The position numbers were made by a program, and so were the translations under genes. Under the pieces are notes generated by a model. That model was not told where the DNA came from, ran no database searches, and saw nothing but the letters and a program-made list of their open reading frames with translations. Shown here piece by piece: positions 42,936 to 52,899 of a DNA stretch of 64,000 bases. Numbering within the stretch: the first letter of the stretch is position 1; each line of letters begins with the position of its first letter. This stretch comes from Dehalococcoidia bacterium (lineage in GTDB: Bacteria; Chloroflexota; Dehalococcoidia; SZUA-161), in NCBI GenBank assembly GCA_014874385.1, contig JACWAE010000075.1, positions 1 through 64,000 on the forward strand. Reading direction: 5' to 3'.

Positions 42936-45344
42936 TTGAATCAGACTATTGAAAGCTTGCGCAAAGTCCTGAAGCTGGAACAGGCCAAAGGATACAGCGA
43001 TAAAGCCGTTATGGGAGGGCTGGACAGATTCCTGCGTAACCTGTCCCCGCCCGATGAGAGGCTCTCTCGACTGCTCTCGCTCAATTACTCGGCCCTGGAC
43101 ACTGGGGCACGAGAAAGATGGATTAAGAATATACTCGGTCAGCTTGACTCAGGAGAACTGAGAGTGCAGCCCCCGCCTGAAATCATCGCCCCTGAACAGA
43201 AACACCTGGCTACACATGCCAGACATGGCAGCAAGCAATCCCTGGACGCCCCAATCACCTCAATTAAAGGCATAAACTTAAGTCTCGCCAGTAAATTTGA
43301 CAAGCTGGGGGTGAAGACGGTTCGCCAGCTTCTCTACTTCTTCCCCCGCCGCCACATAGACTACAGCCAAAGAAAGCTCATCTCGGAGCTGGAGGTAGGC
43401 GCAGAGCAGACTATCGTGGCCACCATCTGGGAAGCCGCCCAGAAGGGCAAAGGATACAGGATGCGCAACACGGAGGCCGTAGTCGGCGACGAGTCAGGCA
43501 ACATAAGGGTTATCTGGTTCAACCAGCCCTATCTGGCCAAGAAGCTCACCACCAACAGCCGGATTGTGCTCAGCGGCAGGGTAGCAGAATTCCGGGGCAG
43601 AAAGGTTTTCCAATCACCAGAGTGGGAGCTTCTGGAGTCCGACGACCTGATTCATACCGGCAGGCTGGTTCCTGTCTATCCGCTTACCGCAGGGCTCTAT
43701 CCCCGGACAGTGCGCAGGTTAGTCAAAGGGACATTGGACCGCTGGCTGCCTGAACTGACCGATTTTCTTCCTGAAAATGTGAAAAGAAGTGCGGCATTGC
43801 TGCCGCTTCCCGAAGCTATTCGGCAAGCTCACTACCCGGATAATGAACTCAGCAAAGACCAAGCCAGGAAGCGCTTGGCTTTCGACGAACTCTTCCTCAT
43901 CCAGCTTGGAGTGCTGGCCAAGAAACGGGACTGGCAGGAAGACGGTATAGGAAATGCCTTCAATGTAGACAGCAGCCATCTTGAGCCGTTTTTCAATTCC
44001 CTGCCTTTCAAATTGACCTCTGCCCAGATACGCATCCTGGCCGAGATTCAGAGCGACCTGAGCAAAGCGAAGCCGATGAGCCGGCTCCTGCAGGGTGAGG
44101 TCGGCAGCGGCAAAACAGTGGTGGCTACAGCCGCGCTGCTGCTGGCTACCGCCAACGGCTATCAGGCTGCACTCATGGCGCCGACAGAGATTCTGGCCGA
44201 GCAGCACTTCTATACTATTTGTGGCTTGTTGAGTAGAGCAGGCGGTGAATCCAGCGATGACAGGCCTGTTCGCACATTCTCCTCAATGCTTCCTCACCCC
44301 ATCAGCGTGGGACTCATAATAGGAGGCCTCAAAGAGAGCTCAAAGCAGGAGCTTCAGGAGCGTGTCTCAGCAGGGGAGATAAACATCGTTATCGGCACTC
44401 ACGCCCTTATTCAGAAAGGGGTTGATTTCCAGAATCTGGGGTTTTGCGTGGTCGACGAGCAGCACCGCTTCGGAGTTATGCAGCGTGCTGCGCTGCGCTC
44501 CAAAGGCTCCTGTCCTCATGTCCTGGTGATGAGCGCCACTCCCATCCCGCGTACCCTGGCGCTCACCTTATACGGCGACCTCGACCTCTCAATGCTGGAC
44601 GAGCTGCCACCGGGCAGAATTGAGATAAAAACCAGGTTCCTCAGCCCGGAGCAACGGCAGAAAGCTTACGATTTCGTCCGCAAACAGGTTGCTGAGGGAC
44701 GCCAGGCCTTCATTATCTGCCCCTTAATCGAGGAGTCCGAGGCAATCGTGACCAAGGCAGCCATCACGGAACATGAGCACCTCTCCAGAAGCGTATTCCC
44801 TGACCTGCGACTGGGATTGCTCCACGGTCGCCTCAACAGCGCAGAGAAAGATGAGGTAATGCAGCGCTTCCGCAACGGCGACATAGACATACTGGTATCG
44901 ACGCCAGTGGTAGAGGTAGGCGTAGATGTCCCTAACGCCACGGTGATGCTGATAGAAGGCGCTGACCGCTTCGGCCTGGCGCAGTTGCACCAGTTTCGCG
45001 GCCGCGTGGGCCGGGGGCAACACCAGAGTTACTGCCTGCTCCTTGCTGAGACGCCCTCGGCGGAAGCTAAAGAGCGGCTATCGTTACTCGAACGTATACG
45101 CAATGGATTTACCCTTGCCGAAGAGGACTTGAGGCTCAGGGGGCCGGGAGAGTTCTTCGGCACCCGCCAGAGCGGGCTCCCTGACCTGAAGATGGCAAAG
45201 CTCTCCGATGTCGAACTTTTGGAGCTTGCCCGCAGTGAAGCAATTCATCTTTTCGAGGCTGACCCCTACCTCAAGCAGCCGGAGCACAGACTCCTTGCCA
45301 GGGAGGTCAGCCGCCTATGGTATACTGAAGGGGAGTTAAGCTAG
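42936..45344 (+). CDS. recG: RecG, ATP-dependent DNA helicase
   Basis: The protein has an OB-type wedge domain after residue 100, the helicase Walker [26 protein letters not shown] (DEAH-like box II), [11 protein letters not shown] (motif III) and the C-terminal [10 protein letters not shown] motif VI, giving the RecG order. RecG remodels stalled forks and Holliday junctions. Start is uncertain: I chose TTG 42936, preceded by AAGGGA, giving about 802 residues; the frame is open upstream to a TTG at 42813 inside the preceding gene. argS follows immediately. Confidence 0.95.
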   Translation: MNQTIESLRKVLKLEQAKGYSDKAVMGGLDRFLRNLSPPDERLSRLLSLNYSALDTGARERWIKNILGQLDSGELRVQPPPEIIAPEQKHLATHARHGSKQSLDAPITSIKGINLSLASKFDKLGVKTVRQLLYFFPRRHIDYSQRKLISELEVGAEQTIVATIWEAAQKGKGYRMRNTEAVVGDESGNIRVIWFNQPYLAKKLTTNSRIVLSGRVAEFRGRKVFQSPEWELLESDDLIHTGRLVPVYPLTAGLYPRTVRRLVKGTLDRWLPELTDFLPENVKRSAALLPLPEAIRQAHYPDNELSKDQARKRLAFDELFLIQLGVLAKKRDWQEDGIGNAFNVDSSHLEPFFNSLPFKLTSAQIRILAEIQSDLSKAKPMSRLLQGEVGSGKTVVATAALLLATANGYQAALMAPTEILAEQHFYTICGLLSRAGGESSDDRPVRTFSSMLPHPISVGLIIGGLKESSKQELQERVSAGEINIVIGTHALIQKGVDFQNLGFCVVDEQHRFGVMQRAALRSKGSCPHVLVMSATPIPRTLALTLYGDLDLSMLDELPPGRIEIKTRFLSPEQRQKAYDFVRKQVAEGRQAFIICPLIEESEAIVTKAAITEHEHLSRSVFPDLRLGLLHGRLNSAEKDEVMQRFRNGDIDILVSTPVVEVGVDVPNATVMLIEGADRFGLAQLHQFRGRVGRGQHQSYCLLLAETPSAEAKERLSLLERIRNGFTLAEEDLRLRGPGEFFGTRQSGLPDLKMAKLSDVELLELARSEAIHLFEADPYLKQPEHRLLAREVSRLWYTEGELS

Positions 45345-45346
45345 CT

Positions 45347-47005
45347 ATGCTTAAATATAAAATCGCTCGACTTCTGGAACAAGCAGCCAAAGCAGCCCAG
45401 GTGGAGGGACTGCTTCCTGCGATAGCCTTACCTGAGGTCATCGTAGAGCGCCCTCAGAACCCGGAACACGGTGACTATGCCTCCAGCCTCCCCTTGAAGC
45501 TAGCGAAAGCAGCGCGGATGGACCCGCTGGCTATCGCCAAAACCCTGGCAGACCTGATGACCGAGACCAGGGAAGTGGAAAAGGTCTCGGTAGCAGCGCC
45601 GGGCTTTCTAAACTTCTTCCTCACAGATAAATGGCTTGCTGAGCAGGTCGAGGAGATTTTGAGTGCAGGAAAGAGCTACGGAAACCTCGCTATAGGCAAA
45701 GGCACCAGGGTCCAGATTGAATTCGTCAGTGTCAATCCCACAGGGCCCATTCACGTCGGGCACGGGCGAGGCGCTGTACTTGGCAGCACCCTGGCTAATG
45801 TACTCAGCGCCGCTGGCTATGCTGTGGAGAGAGAATATTATGTAAATGATGCCGGTAACCAGATGGATGCCTTCTTTCGCTCCCTCTATTGTCGTTACCT
45901 GCAAGCCCTGGGCAGAGAGTGCGAGATGCCCGCCGACGGCTACCAGGGCTACTACCCGGTAGAGTTGGCTAAAAAGATAGGCGACGAGAAGGGGAAGGCT
46001 TTCCTCGATATGCCCGCTGAGCAGGCAGTTCAGGAGATCGGTAAAATTGCGCTGCCCCGGGTCATAGCCGACATTAAGTCTGATTTAAAACTTCTGGGCG
46101 TGGAGTTCGATGTCTGGTTCAGCGAGCGCACACTCTTCGAGAAGGGCCAGTACGAACGGGCCATGGCTTTGTTGAGGAAGGGTGGCTATATCGAAGAAAG
46201 AGAAGGCGCGCAATGGTTCGTCTCCACTGCTCTGGGTGAGGACAAGGACAACGTCCTGGTGCGCACCAATGGCGCTCCGACCTACTTTGCCTCGGATGTT
46301 GCCTACCATTACAACAAGTTTCTGGAGCGCGGGTTCAACCAGGTGATCAACATCTGGGGGGCCGACCACCAGGGGCACGTTTCACGGATGAAAGCTGTAG
46401 TGGGTGCGTTGGGCATAAAGCCAGAGAGGCTGAAAATAATAATCTCGCAGATGGTTACGCTGCGCCGCGGTGAAACGCTGATCAGGGTATCTAAGCGTAC
46501 CGGCGAATTGATTACCCTGCGCGAGCTGGTGGAGGAGGTAGGAGCTGACGCCTGCCGTTTCTTCTTCCTCTCTCGTTCCGCAGACAGCCAGATGGATTTC
46601 GACCTGGAGCTGGCGAAGAAGGAATCGGTTGACAATCCTGTTTACTATGTCCAATACGCCCACGCCCGCATCTGCAGCATTCTGCGCCTTGCCCAGGAAC
46701 AGAAAATAGACTGCTCCAAAGGCGATGTGGGGTTACTGACTCATAAGGCTGAACTCGACCTGATACGCCAGATGATGTCGCTACCGGAGATAATAGAGCT
46801 TACAGCACAAAAGCTTGAGCCCCACCACCTGCCATACTTCGCCCAGGACCTGGCGACCTTGTTCCACACCTTCTACAAGCAGTGCCGTGTCGTCTCAAAA
46901 GATGGAGCTTTGACAGGTGCACGACTCAAGCTGGTCAAAGCGGCGCAAATCATCCTCGCTAAGACACTGGGCCTCATGGGGATGACCGCGCCGGAGCGCA
47001 TGTGA
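45347..47005 (+). CDS. argS: Arginyl-tRNA synthetase
   Basis: The 552-residue class I synthetase has the HIGH-type motif [18 protein letters not shown] near residue 126, the KMSKS counterpart [15 protein letters not shown] near residue 384, and the DALR anticodon-binding domain at the C-terminus (AARL-like [16 protein letters not shown]). It starts two bases after recG. The segment [16 protein letters not shown] near residue 343 is typical of ArgRS. Convergent with the carbonic-anhydrase-like gene. Confidence 0.97.
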   Translation: MLKYKIARLLEQAAKAAQVEGLLPAIALPEVIVERPQNPEHGDYASSLPLKLAKAARMDPLAIAKTLADLMTETREVEKVSVAAPGFLNFFLTDKWLAEQVEEILSAGKSYGNLAIGKGTRVQIEFVSVNPTGPIHVGHGRGAVLGSTLANVLSAAGYAVEREYYVNDAGNQMDAFFRSLYCRYLQALGRECEMPADGYQGYYPVELAKKIGDEKGKAFLDMPAEQAVQEIGKIALPRVIADIKSDLKLLGVEFDVWFSERTLFEKGQYERAMALLRKGGYIEEREGAQWFVSTALGEDKDNVLVRTNGAPTYFASDVAYHYNKFLERGFNQVINIWGADHQGHVSRMKAVVGALGIKPERLKIIISQMVTLRRGETLIRVSKRTGELITLRELVEEVGADACRFFFLSRSADSQMDFDLELAKKESVDNPVYYVQYAHARICSILRLAQEQKIDCSKGDVGLLTHKAELDLIRQMMSLPEIIELTAQKLEPHHLPYFAQDLATLFHTFYKQCRVVSKDGALTGARLKLVKAAQIILAKTLGLMGMTAPERM

Positions 47006-47009
47006 GCCG

Positions 47010-47516
47010 CTAAAGCTTCTCGTCCTTGTACTGCTTCGCTAGCGGTGGATAAAAAGCATGATGCCCGTCCGTCCACCCTCTCTGCTTCTCAGTAACCTGC
47101 CCTTTGACTCTTGCCGGTACACCCACAACAAAAGAGTTGGAAGGTATTTTCATGCCCTCGATAACCACCGAGCCCGCAGCGATAACGCAGTTATCGCCGA
47201 TCTCTGAGTTGTGCAGGGTAGTGGCGTTCATGCCGATTAGCACATTGTTCCCTATCCTGGTGCTGTGCACTACAGAACCATGCCCCAGTATTACATTATT
47301 GCCAATCTCCATATTGTTCCCGGCATGCAGCGTGCAGTTATCCTCGATATCTACATAGCGCCCTATCTTTATCCTGGCAAAATCCGCCCTGACCACTGCA
47401 CCGGGCCAGACATTGGAGTAATCGCCAATCTCGACATCCCCTACAATATAGGCTGCCTCGCTGATAAAAGCTGACTCAGCTATCTTGGGTGCTTTTCCGT
47501 TGAAACTCCTGATCAC
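47010..47516 (-). CDS. Gamma-carbonic anhydrase-like left-handed beta-helix protein
   Basis: From the GTG at 47516 the product has 168 residues. AGGAGG stands six bases before this codon, while the frame is open to 47582. It has repeating hexapeptides (EIGNNVILGHGSVVHST, RIGNNVLIGMNATTLHN) with the three His ligands expected for the metal site (LHAG, LGHGSVVHS). YrdA/CcmM-like proteins bind zinc or iron; carbonic anhydrase activity has been shown for only some, so the function is inferred. Confidence 0.9.
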   Translation of the reverse strand: MIRSFNGKAPKIAESAFISEAAYIVGDVEIGDYSNVWPGAVVRADFARIKIGRYVDIEDNCTLHAGNNMEIGNNVILGHGSVVHSTRIGNNVLIGMNATTLHNSEIGDNCVIAAGSVVIEGMKIPSNSFVVGVPARVKGQVTEKQRGWTDGHHAFYPPLAKQYKDEKL

Positions 47517-47652
47517 CTGAAACCTCCTAGTCTCCGGGAAAGAATGTGCGGGTATTATAGCTTCTTTCCCCAAGCGCTGCAAAGGTGATTCCTCGATTCA
47601 TCTCCCTCAACGGGAGAGGTAGGGAGGTGACAAGAGTGATTAGCACTCTTTC

Positions 47653-47681
47653 TTGACAGATGAGCACTCGAGTAGTATAAG
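47653..47681 (+). promoter_or_regulatory. Promoter of the M20 peptidase gene
   Basis: TTGACA at 47653-47658, 17 bases, TATAAG at 47676-47681. Both boxes are near consensus. The start codon follows at 47711 behind AGGAG. Confidence 0.65.
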
Positions 47682-47710
47682 CAGTCAGATAATCAAAACA
47701 GGAGAGCATT

Positions 47711-49045
47711 ATGACCGAGCCTGCCAGCAACTCGCCCATCTACCAGCGCCCCGTCGAACTATTGCAAAACCTCATCCGCTTCGACACCACCAACCCGCCG
47801 GGCAACGAAGCCGAGTGTGTTGCTTATATCGACAGCTTGCTGAAAGAGGCAGGTATTGAATCTACCCTGCTGGCCAAAGACCCCAACCGTACCAACCTCA
47901 TCGCCCGACTGAAGGGTCAGGGCAATTCCCCTCCGTTCCTGCTCTATGGACACGTAGACGTGGTCACTACCCTTGGACAGGTCTGGACACATCCTCCTTT
48001 CGAAGGAAAAGTTGTAGACGGCTATGTCTGGGGGCGGGGCGCGCTGGATATGAAAGGTGGCGTCGCCATGATGCTGGCTGCTTTCCTCCGAGCAAAGGCC
48101 GAGGGCTTGTCACTATCGGGCGACGTTGTGCTGGCTATCCTGTCAGACGAGGAGGGAGGCGGTGATTACGGGGCCAAGTACCTGGCGGAGAACCACCCGG
48201 AGCAGTTTAAAGGTATCCGCTACGCCCTGGGAGAGTTCGGTGGCGCTACAATTCACATCTGCAAGAGAAAGCTCTATCCGATCATGGTTGCAGAAAAACA
48301 GATCTGCTGGATGAAGGCATACGTGCGCGGGCCCGGCGGTCATGGTTCGGTACCCATGAGGGGCGGCGCTATGGCGAAACTGGCCCGTCTGCTTCAGCAG
48401 TTGGAGCAGCGACGCCTGCCGGTGCATATCACACCAGCAGCACGTCGCATGGTTGAGGGCATAGCCTCTGCCTTTTCATTTCCCGGGAACCTGCTTCTGC
48501 GCCAGCTCCTCAATCCCAGGCTCACCTCCCTGACGCTGAGACTTCTCGGCACCAGAGGGCAAGGCCTGGAACCATTGTTGCGTAACACTGTCAACGCAAC
48601 CATTGTCCGCGGCGGCGAGAAAATCAATGTGATCCCCAGCGAAATCGCCCTGGAACTGGACGGCCGTCTGCTCCCCGGCTACAGCCCTGACGATATGATG
48701 GCTGAGCTGCATCGTATAGTTGGTAATGAGGTAGAGTTCGAAGTAGCACGGCACGATCCCGGCCCCGCTGAGCCGGACATGGGATTTTTTGACACCCTGG
48801 CAGGTATTCTACGCGAGGCAGACCCGGGCGCTATGCCCGTTCCTATGTTCATGCCCGGAGTTACAGATGGCCGCCATTTTTCTCTGCTGGGCATTCAGAC
48901 TTATGGCTTCACTCCGATGAACCTGCCGCCGGGTTTGGAATTGCTGCAAAGGGTGCACGCCGCCGATGAATGCATCCCTCTCGAATGTGTGGACTTCGGC
49001 ACCAGCGCCATCTACAAAGCCCTGCAACTTTATGGGAAAACGTAA
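47711..49045 (+). CDS. M20-family metallopeptidase (ArgE/DapE-like)
   Basis: The 444-residue protein has the M20 zinc motifs: LLYGHVDVVTT near residue 77 (His ligand and Asp), WGRGALDMKGG near 101, DEEGGGDYGAKYL near residue 140 and the C-terminal TDGRHFSLLGIQTYG. The family includes deacylases and peptidases for acylated amino acids or dipeptides. The link to arginine synthesis (ArgE) is not needed because argJ is present. Behind its own promoter at 47653. Confidence 0.9.
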   Translation: MTEPASNSPIYQRPVELLQNLIRFDTTNPPGNEAECVAYIDSLLKEAGIESTLLAKDPNRTNLIARLKGQGNSPPFLLYGHVDVVTTLGQVWTHPPFEGKVVDGYVWGRGALDMKGGVAMMLAAFLRAKAEGLSLSGDVVLAILSDEEGGGDYGAKYLAENHPEQFKGIRYALGEFGGATIHICKRKLYPIMVAEKQICWMKAYVRGPGGHGSVPMRGGAMAKLARLLQQLEQRRLPVHITPAARRMVEGIASAFSFPGNLLLRQLLNPRLTSLTLRLLGTRGQGLEPLLRNTVNATIVRGGEKINVIPSEIALELDGRLLPGYSPDDMMAELHRIVGNEVEFEVARHDPGPAEPDMGFFDTLAGILREADPGAMPVPMFMPGVTDGRHFSLLGIQTYGFTPMNLPPGLELLQRVHAADECIPLECVDFGTSAIYKALQLYGKT

Positions 49046-49171
49046 AGGCGGGTTTGAAACCAGCTTAACTCAACAATGACGTCTCTCTATGAGTTGCGAA
49101 CAAACCTCGCGCTGGCTATCAGCAGCAGATGCCTTGTAATTAAACGCAGGGGCACAGCGCGAAGAAGGGCT

Positions 49172-49201
49172 TTGATAACGACTCACATAAAAGGTTATAA
49201 T
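49172..49201 (+). promoter_or_regulatory. Promoter of the second AOR gene
   Basis: TTGATA at 49172-49177, 18 bases, TATAAT at 49196-49201. The AOR start is at 49252 with GGGAG five bases before it. Confidence 0.6.
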
Positions 49202-49251
49202 AATCACTGTTGTCTGGCAAGCTAATCATATAGAAGAAAACGGGAGTCCGA

Positions 49252-51411
49252 ATGCAAATATTAAAGCAAATCAAATATGAACCCGCCAGAGTTATAGGCG
49301 GATACACAGACCGTATACTCATAGTTGACCTGGGCACTCGGCAAATCGCTATTCAAGAACTGCCACCCGACTTTAAGAACAAATACGTAGGTGGACGGGG
49401 ATATGCTTTAAAGCTCATCTGGGACGGCACGACACGGAGTACTCGTTATGACAGTCCTGAAAATATCCTTGTCATGGCCAGCGGACCGCTCGGCAATGAG
49501 CCCGGATTCCCCGGAACCGGTAAATTCATAGTCGGCACTATCTCGCCCCTGACAGACACGTTCATCGATTCCAATGTCGGCGGCCATTTCGCACCGCTGC
49601 TGAAACTTGCAGGTTTCGATGCCCTAGCTGTTTCCGGCATATCTAAGGAAGATGTGGTCATTCTGGTTGATGGCGATGCAGGGACTATCAGCATCGCCGC
49701 TGCGCCTTCTTACAGCAAGGAAATAGATGATGGCTCCCTCTCCTTTGGCCAGAGGCTGCTCAAAGATGTCAACGGCGATGAATACAGCGACTCCGTTGCT
49801 GCCGTGAGTGTGGGGAAAGGCGCGTGCAATGCCAGGTTCGGGATTGTTAACAGCCTCTTTTTTGATAGAAAGCGCAGCCGCATCCGCAGCAAGCAGGCTG
49901 GCAGGGGTGGTACAGGGACAGTCATGCGATTCAAGGGACTTCGCGCCATTGTTGCCCGCTCCAGCCTGGCAAAAGCGAATGGAAATAATGCCGTAGACAG
50001 GGAAGGCGTGCGGCAGGCAGGCTCGCTGCTCAAAGAGGTTGTTTCCCAAGCTGACCCCAAGCAGCTCCACCTCTCCGCATGGGGCACCACCGTTTTATCC
50101 GAGTACATGGACAAGTTCCATCTCTTCCCCATCGACAACTACCAGTACGGTCAAAGCCCTGAGTCCTCGAAGCTCTTCGCCAGCGTCTTTCTTGACAGGT
50201 ACTTTAGCAAGAAAATACCCGATGGCTGCTACTACGGATGCAACCTTGCCTGCGCCAAGGGTGCTGAAAACGTCGAGCTGACGCGGGGCCCCCGCGCCGG
50301 TCAGAAAGTCTCTATTGACGGACCTGAGTATGAAACCGTGGGCGCAGTCTGCTGCATGGGAATCTTTGACCCTCATTTTGTCATGGAATATAACTGGTAC
50401 TGCGATGAATACAGCCTCGATACCATTTCTACGGGCGTCACAATTGCGTTCTTTATGGAGTGCTTCCAGCGCGGATTTCTGACTGCCGCTGACGTAGGTT
50501 ATGAGTTGACATTCGGCAACATCGAGGCTGTGGACAGGCTGCTGCACGAAATAGCCAGCGGAGAAGGTTTCGGCAAAGTCGTGGGCCAGGGTGTAGCCAG
50601 GGGCAAGAAATGGGTTGCTCAGAAGTATGCTGCCCGACACGGCACTTCTGAACATAATGTTATGGCCGAGCTGAACAAATTCGGCATGGAAGTAAAAGGG
50701 CTCGAGTTCTCCATGTACATTAGCAAAGAGTCACTCGCCCAGCAGGGCGGCTATGGCTTCGCTCTCAAGGGGCCGCAGCATGACGAGGCATGGCTCATCT
50801 TCATAGACCAGGTCCACAAGGAGATGCCCACCCTTGAGCAAAAGGCCAACGCGCTCAAGTGGTTTCCCCTCATCCGCACCTGGTTCAACGCTACCGGGCT
50901 ATGCAAGCTCCCCTGGATAGACGTGCGCAATCCGGAGGCAGCCAGTACCAGTGAGCCTGCCAAGAATCTTCCCACACTGGCCTATTACGTCAAGTACCTC
51001 AATGCGACCACAGGAAGCAACAAGAAGCTGGAAGACATTCTGGAAGATTCCGAGAGACTCTACATCCTGCAGAAACTGATCAATCTGCGTCAGGGAAAAG
51101 GGACCCGGGCCAGCGACCAGATTCCCTGGAGGGCAATAGGGCCGGCCTATTTCAATGAATACGAATTTCGAGCCGAATATTATGATGAATGGTTAAAAAA
51201 ACAGCTTGACGGCGATCAAATCCCTGCGAGTCCGGAAGAGCGGCATAGACTTCTCATGGAGAAAAGAATACAGGCCTATCAGAAGCTCTGCGACATTGTC
51301 TACAAAGAGAAAGGTTTCACCTCCGAGGGTATACCCAGGCGTGAAACCGTGACCAAGTTCGGGCTCATGGACGAACAGGCAAGCCGGCTACTTAAGGAAT
51401 TCGGCGTCTGA
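49252..51411 (+). CDS. Aldehyde:ferredoxin oxidoreductase-family protein, second copy
   Basis: The 719-residue protein is about 100 residues longer than the first AOR. It shares the N-terminal GGRGYALKLIWDG motif near residue 48 and the Cys-ligand region, but here the spacing is C326-x3-C330-x3-C334 (GCYYGCNLACAKG) plus C551 in GLCKLPW, a pattern different from C-x2-C-x3-C. This marks another AOR subfamily, probably with another substrate. Followed by a MoaD-like gene 44 bases later, so order is AOR-MoaD, reverse of the first pair. Confidence 0.93.
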   Translation: MQILKQIKYEPARVIGGYTDRILIVDLGTRQIAIQELPPDFKNKYVGGRGYALKLIWDGTTRSTRYDSPENILVMASGPLGNEPGFPGTGKFIVGTISPLTDTFIDSNVGGHFAPLLKLAGFDALAVSGISKEDVVILVDGDAGTISIAAAPSYSKEIDDGSLSFGQRLLKDVNGDEYSDSVAAVSVGKGACNARFGIVNSLFFDRKRSRIRSKQAGRGGTGTVMRFKGLRAIVARSSLAKANGNNAVDREGVRQAGSLLKEVVSQADPKQLHLSAWGTTVLSEYMDKFHLFPIDNYQYGQSPESSKLFASVFLDRYFSKKIPDGCYYGCNLACAKGAENVELTRGPRAGQKVSIDGPEYETVGAVCCMGIFDPHFVMEYNWYCDEYSLDTISTGVTIAFFMECFQRGFLTAADVGYELTFGNIEAVDRLLHEIASGEGFGKVVGQGVARGKKWVAQKYAARHGTSEHNVMAELNKFGMEVKGLEFSMYISKESLAQQGGYGFALKGPQHDEAWLIFIDQVHKEMPTLEQKANALKWFPLIRTWFNATGLCKLPWIDVRNPEAASTSEPAKNLPTLAYYVKYLNATTGSNKKLEDILEDSERLYILQKLINLRQGKGTRASDQIPWRAIGPAYFNEYEFRAEYYDEWLKKQLDGDQIPASPEERHRLLMEKRIQAYQKLCDIVYKEKGFTSEGIPRRETVTKFGLMDEQASRLLKEFGV

Positions 51412-51455
51412 GGTAAGCCGGGAAGAAACATCGATTACAACGTAACGGCTCCGGC

Positions 51456-51707
51456 ATGAAGATAGTAGTTTCAATTAAGTTCTTCGGGATGCAGCGTGCT
51501 CTAACTAAAACCGATGGTATAGATATGCCTATCACGGAAACGGCGAGAGTGACCGATGTCCTGGAATACGTCAGGAGCCGATATCCCGAACTCCCTTTAG
51601 ACCAGGAGACGGTCCTTATCACCGTCAACCACGAACAGGCATCTCTTGACACACTGCTGAAGCCCAATGACACCGTCTCATTTCTGCCCTTCATCTCTGG
51701 CGGTTAG
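51456..51707 (+). CDS. MoaD/ThiS-like protein paired with the second AOR
   Basis: The 83-residue protein ends SFLPFISGG, with the terminal Gly-Gly of MoaD/ThiS, and has the beta-grasp layout (KIVVSIKFFGMQRALTK strand, then helix DVLEYVRSRYPELP). It probably supplies sulfur for, or assists assembly of, the pterin cofactor of the AOR. A clear Shine-Dalgarno is not visible; translational coupling with the AOR is likely. Confidence 0.88.
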   Translation: MKIVVSIKFFGMQRALTKTDGIDMPITETARVTDVLEYVRSRYPELPLDQETVLITVNHEQASLDTLLKPNDTVSFLPFISGG

Positions 51708-51827
51708 CCGCAATCTGCTCAAAGCTCAGCAACCCTATCGCGCCTAATAACATTTCCCTCCCTTGACGTGAGAGGCTAGAGCTTGTCCTGAGCTCGTCGA
51801 AGGATTGTCGAAGGATGAGGGTGAAAC

Positions 51828-51856
51828 GTAGGGGGCGTTCAATTGAACGCCCCTAC
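51828..51856. repeat. GTAGGGGC palindrome, long copy
   Basis: The core GCGTTCAATTGAACGC is a perfect palindrome between GTAGGGG and CCCCTAC. It follows a degenerate GTTCGCCCTGAG-type tract (51781-51815, CTTGTCCTGAGCTCGTCGAA) and lies just before the trpS promoter. Confidence 0.9.
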
Positions 51857-51865
51857 AATTTTACC

Positions 51866-51894
51866 TTGCCCTCACTCTCATTCTGTGTTACACT
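51866..51894 (+). promoter_or_regulatory. Promoter of trpS
   Basis: TTGCCC at 51866-51871, 17 bases, TACACT at 51889-51894. The trpS TTG start is at 51922 behind AGGAGG. Confidence 0.5.
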
Positions 51895-51921
51895 CAATGG
51901 GATATTTTCAGGAGGTCTCCT

Positions 51922-52899
51922 TTGAAAAAAGGTCGTGTCTTCTCCGGAGCCAGGCCTACGGGCAAGCAGCATATCGGTAACTATCTGGGGGCTATTCAGA
52001 ATTATGTCAAGCTTCAGCAGGACTACGATTGCATCTACTGCATCGTGGACATCCATGCCCTGACCACCCTCGAGGATACCCATATGCTCAAGGCCAATAC
52101 CTACGATATGATGCTGGACTGGCTGGCAGCAGGGCTCGACCCCGAGAAAAGCATCCTCTTCGTGCAGTCCCATGTCCCCGAGGTTATGGAGCTTCACACT
52201 CTGCTCAGCATGGTCACTCCTCTGGGCTGGCTGCTCCGCGTCACCACCTTCAAGGAAAAGGTCAAGATGCAGCCTCACAACGTAAACTACGGTCTTGTTG
52301 GCTACCCGGTGCTGATGACCGCAGACATCGTGCTCTACAAAGCGGACACCGTGCCCGTGGGCGAAGACCAGTTGCCCCACCTGGAGATAGCGCGCGAGAT
52401 CGTGCGCCGCTTCAACAACATCTTCGGCCCCACCTTCCCCGAGCCCCAGGCCAAGCTTACCAACTTCCCCATGGTGCTGGGTCTGGATGGTGAAAAGAAA
52501 ATGAGCAAGAGCCTCGATAACCAGATCGAACTCGCAGCCTCTGCCGAGGAGACCACCAGGAGGATAATGGCCGCCTTCACCGACCCTGCCCGCAAGTTTC
52601 GCAACGACCCCGGCCATCCAGAGGTGTGCAATGTCTATAGCCTGCACCATTTCTACACATCTTTGAAACTGGACGAAATCGCAAAGAAGTGCAGAGCAGC
52701 GGAAATCGGCTGCGTCGAGTGCAAGCGAATGCTCGCTGAGAACATAAACAAAGCCCTTGCCCCATTCCGAGAGAAAAGGGCGCAATTAGCCGAGAAATCC
52801 GGGTATGTAGATGAAGTTCTCGCGGACGGGGCTCGTCGCGCCCATGCCATAGCCAGAGAGACCATCATAGAGGTCAGGGGTAAGATAGGATTACCATGA
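51922..52899 (+). CDS. trpS: Tryptophanyl-tRNA synthetase
   Basis: The 325-residue class I synthetase has GRVFSGARPTGKQHIGNYLGAI at the N-terminus (HIGH motif HIGN) and KKMSKSLDNQIEL near residue 192 (KMSKS). Length and motifs are typical of bacterial TrpRS. It charges tRNA-Trp. TTG is the start, with AGGAGG six bases upstream. The stop overlaps the inositol-phosphatase start (ATGA). Confidence 0.97.
   Translation: MKKGRVFSGARPTGKQHIGNYLGAIQNYVKLQQDYDCIYCIVDIHALTTLEDTHMLKANTYDMMLDWLAAGLDPEKSILFVQSHVPEVMELHTLLSMVTPLGWLLRVTTFKEKVKMQPHNVNYGLVGYPVLMTADIVLYKADTVPVGEDQLPHLEIAREIVRRFNNIFGPTFPEPQAKLTNFPMVLGLDGEKKMSKSLDNQIELAASAEETTRRIMAAFTDPARKFRNDPGHPEVCNVYSLHHFYTSLKLDEIAKKCRAAEIGCVECKRMLAENINKALAPFREKRAQLAEKSGYVDEVLADGARRAHAIARETIIEVRGKIGLP

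Noticed and set aside
52029..52493. 154-codon frame overlapping trpS
   Set aside because: Shifted-frame shadow of trpS, rich in Arg/Gly/Pro as expected from GC-rich shadow frames.
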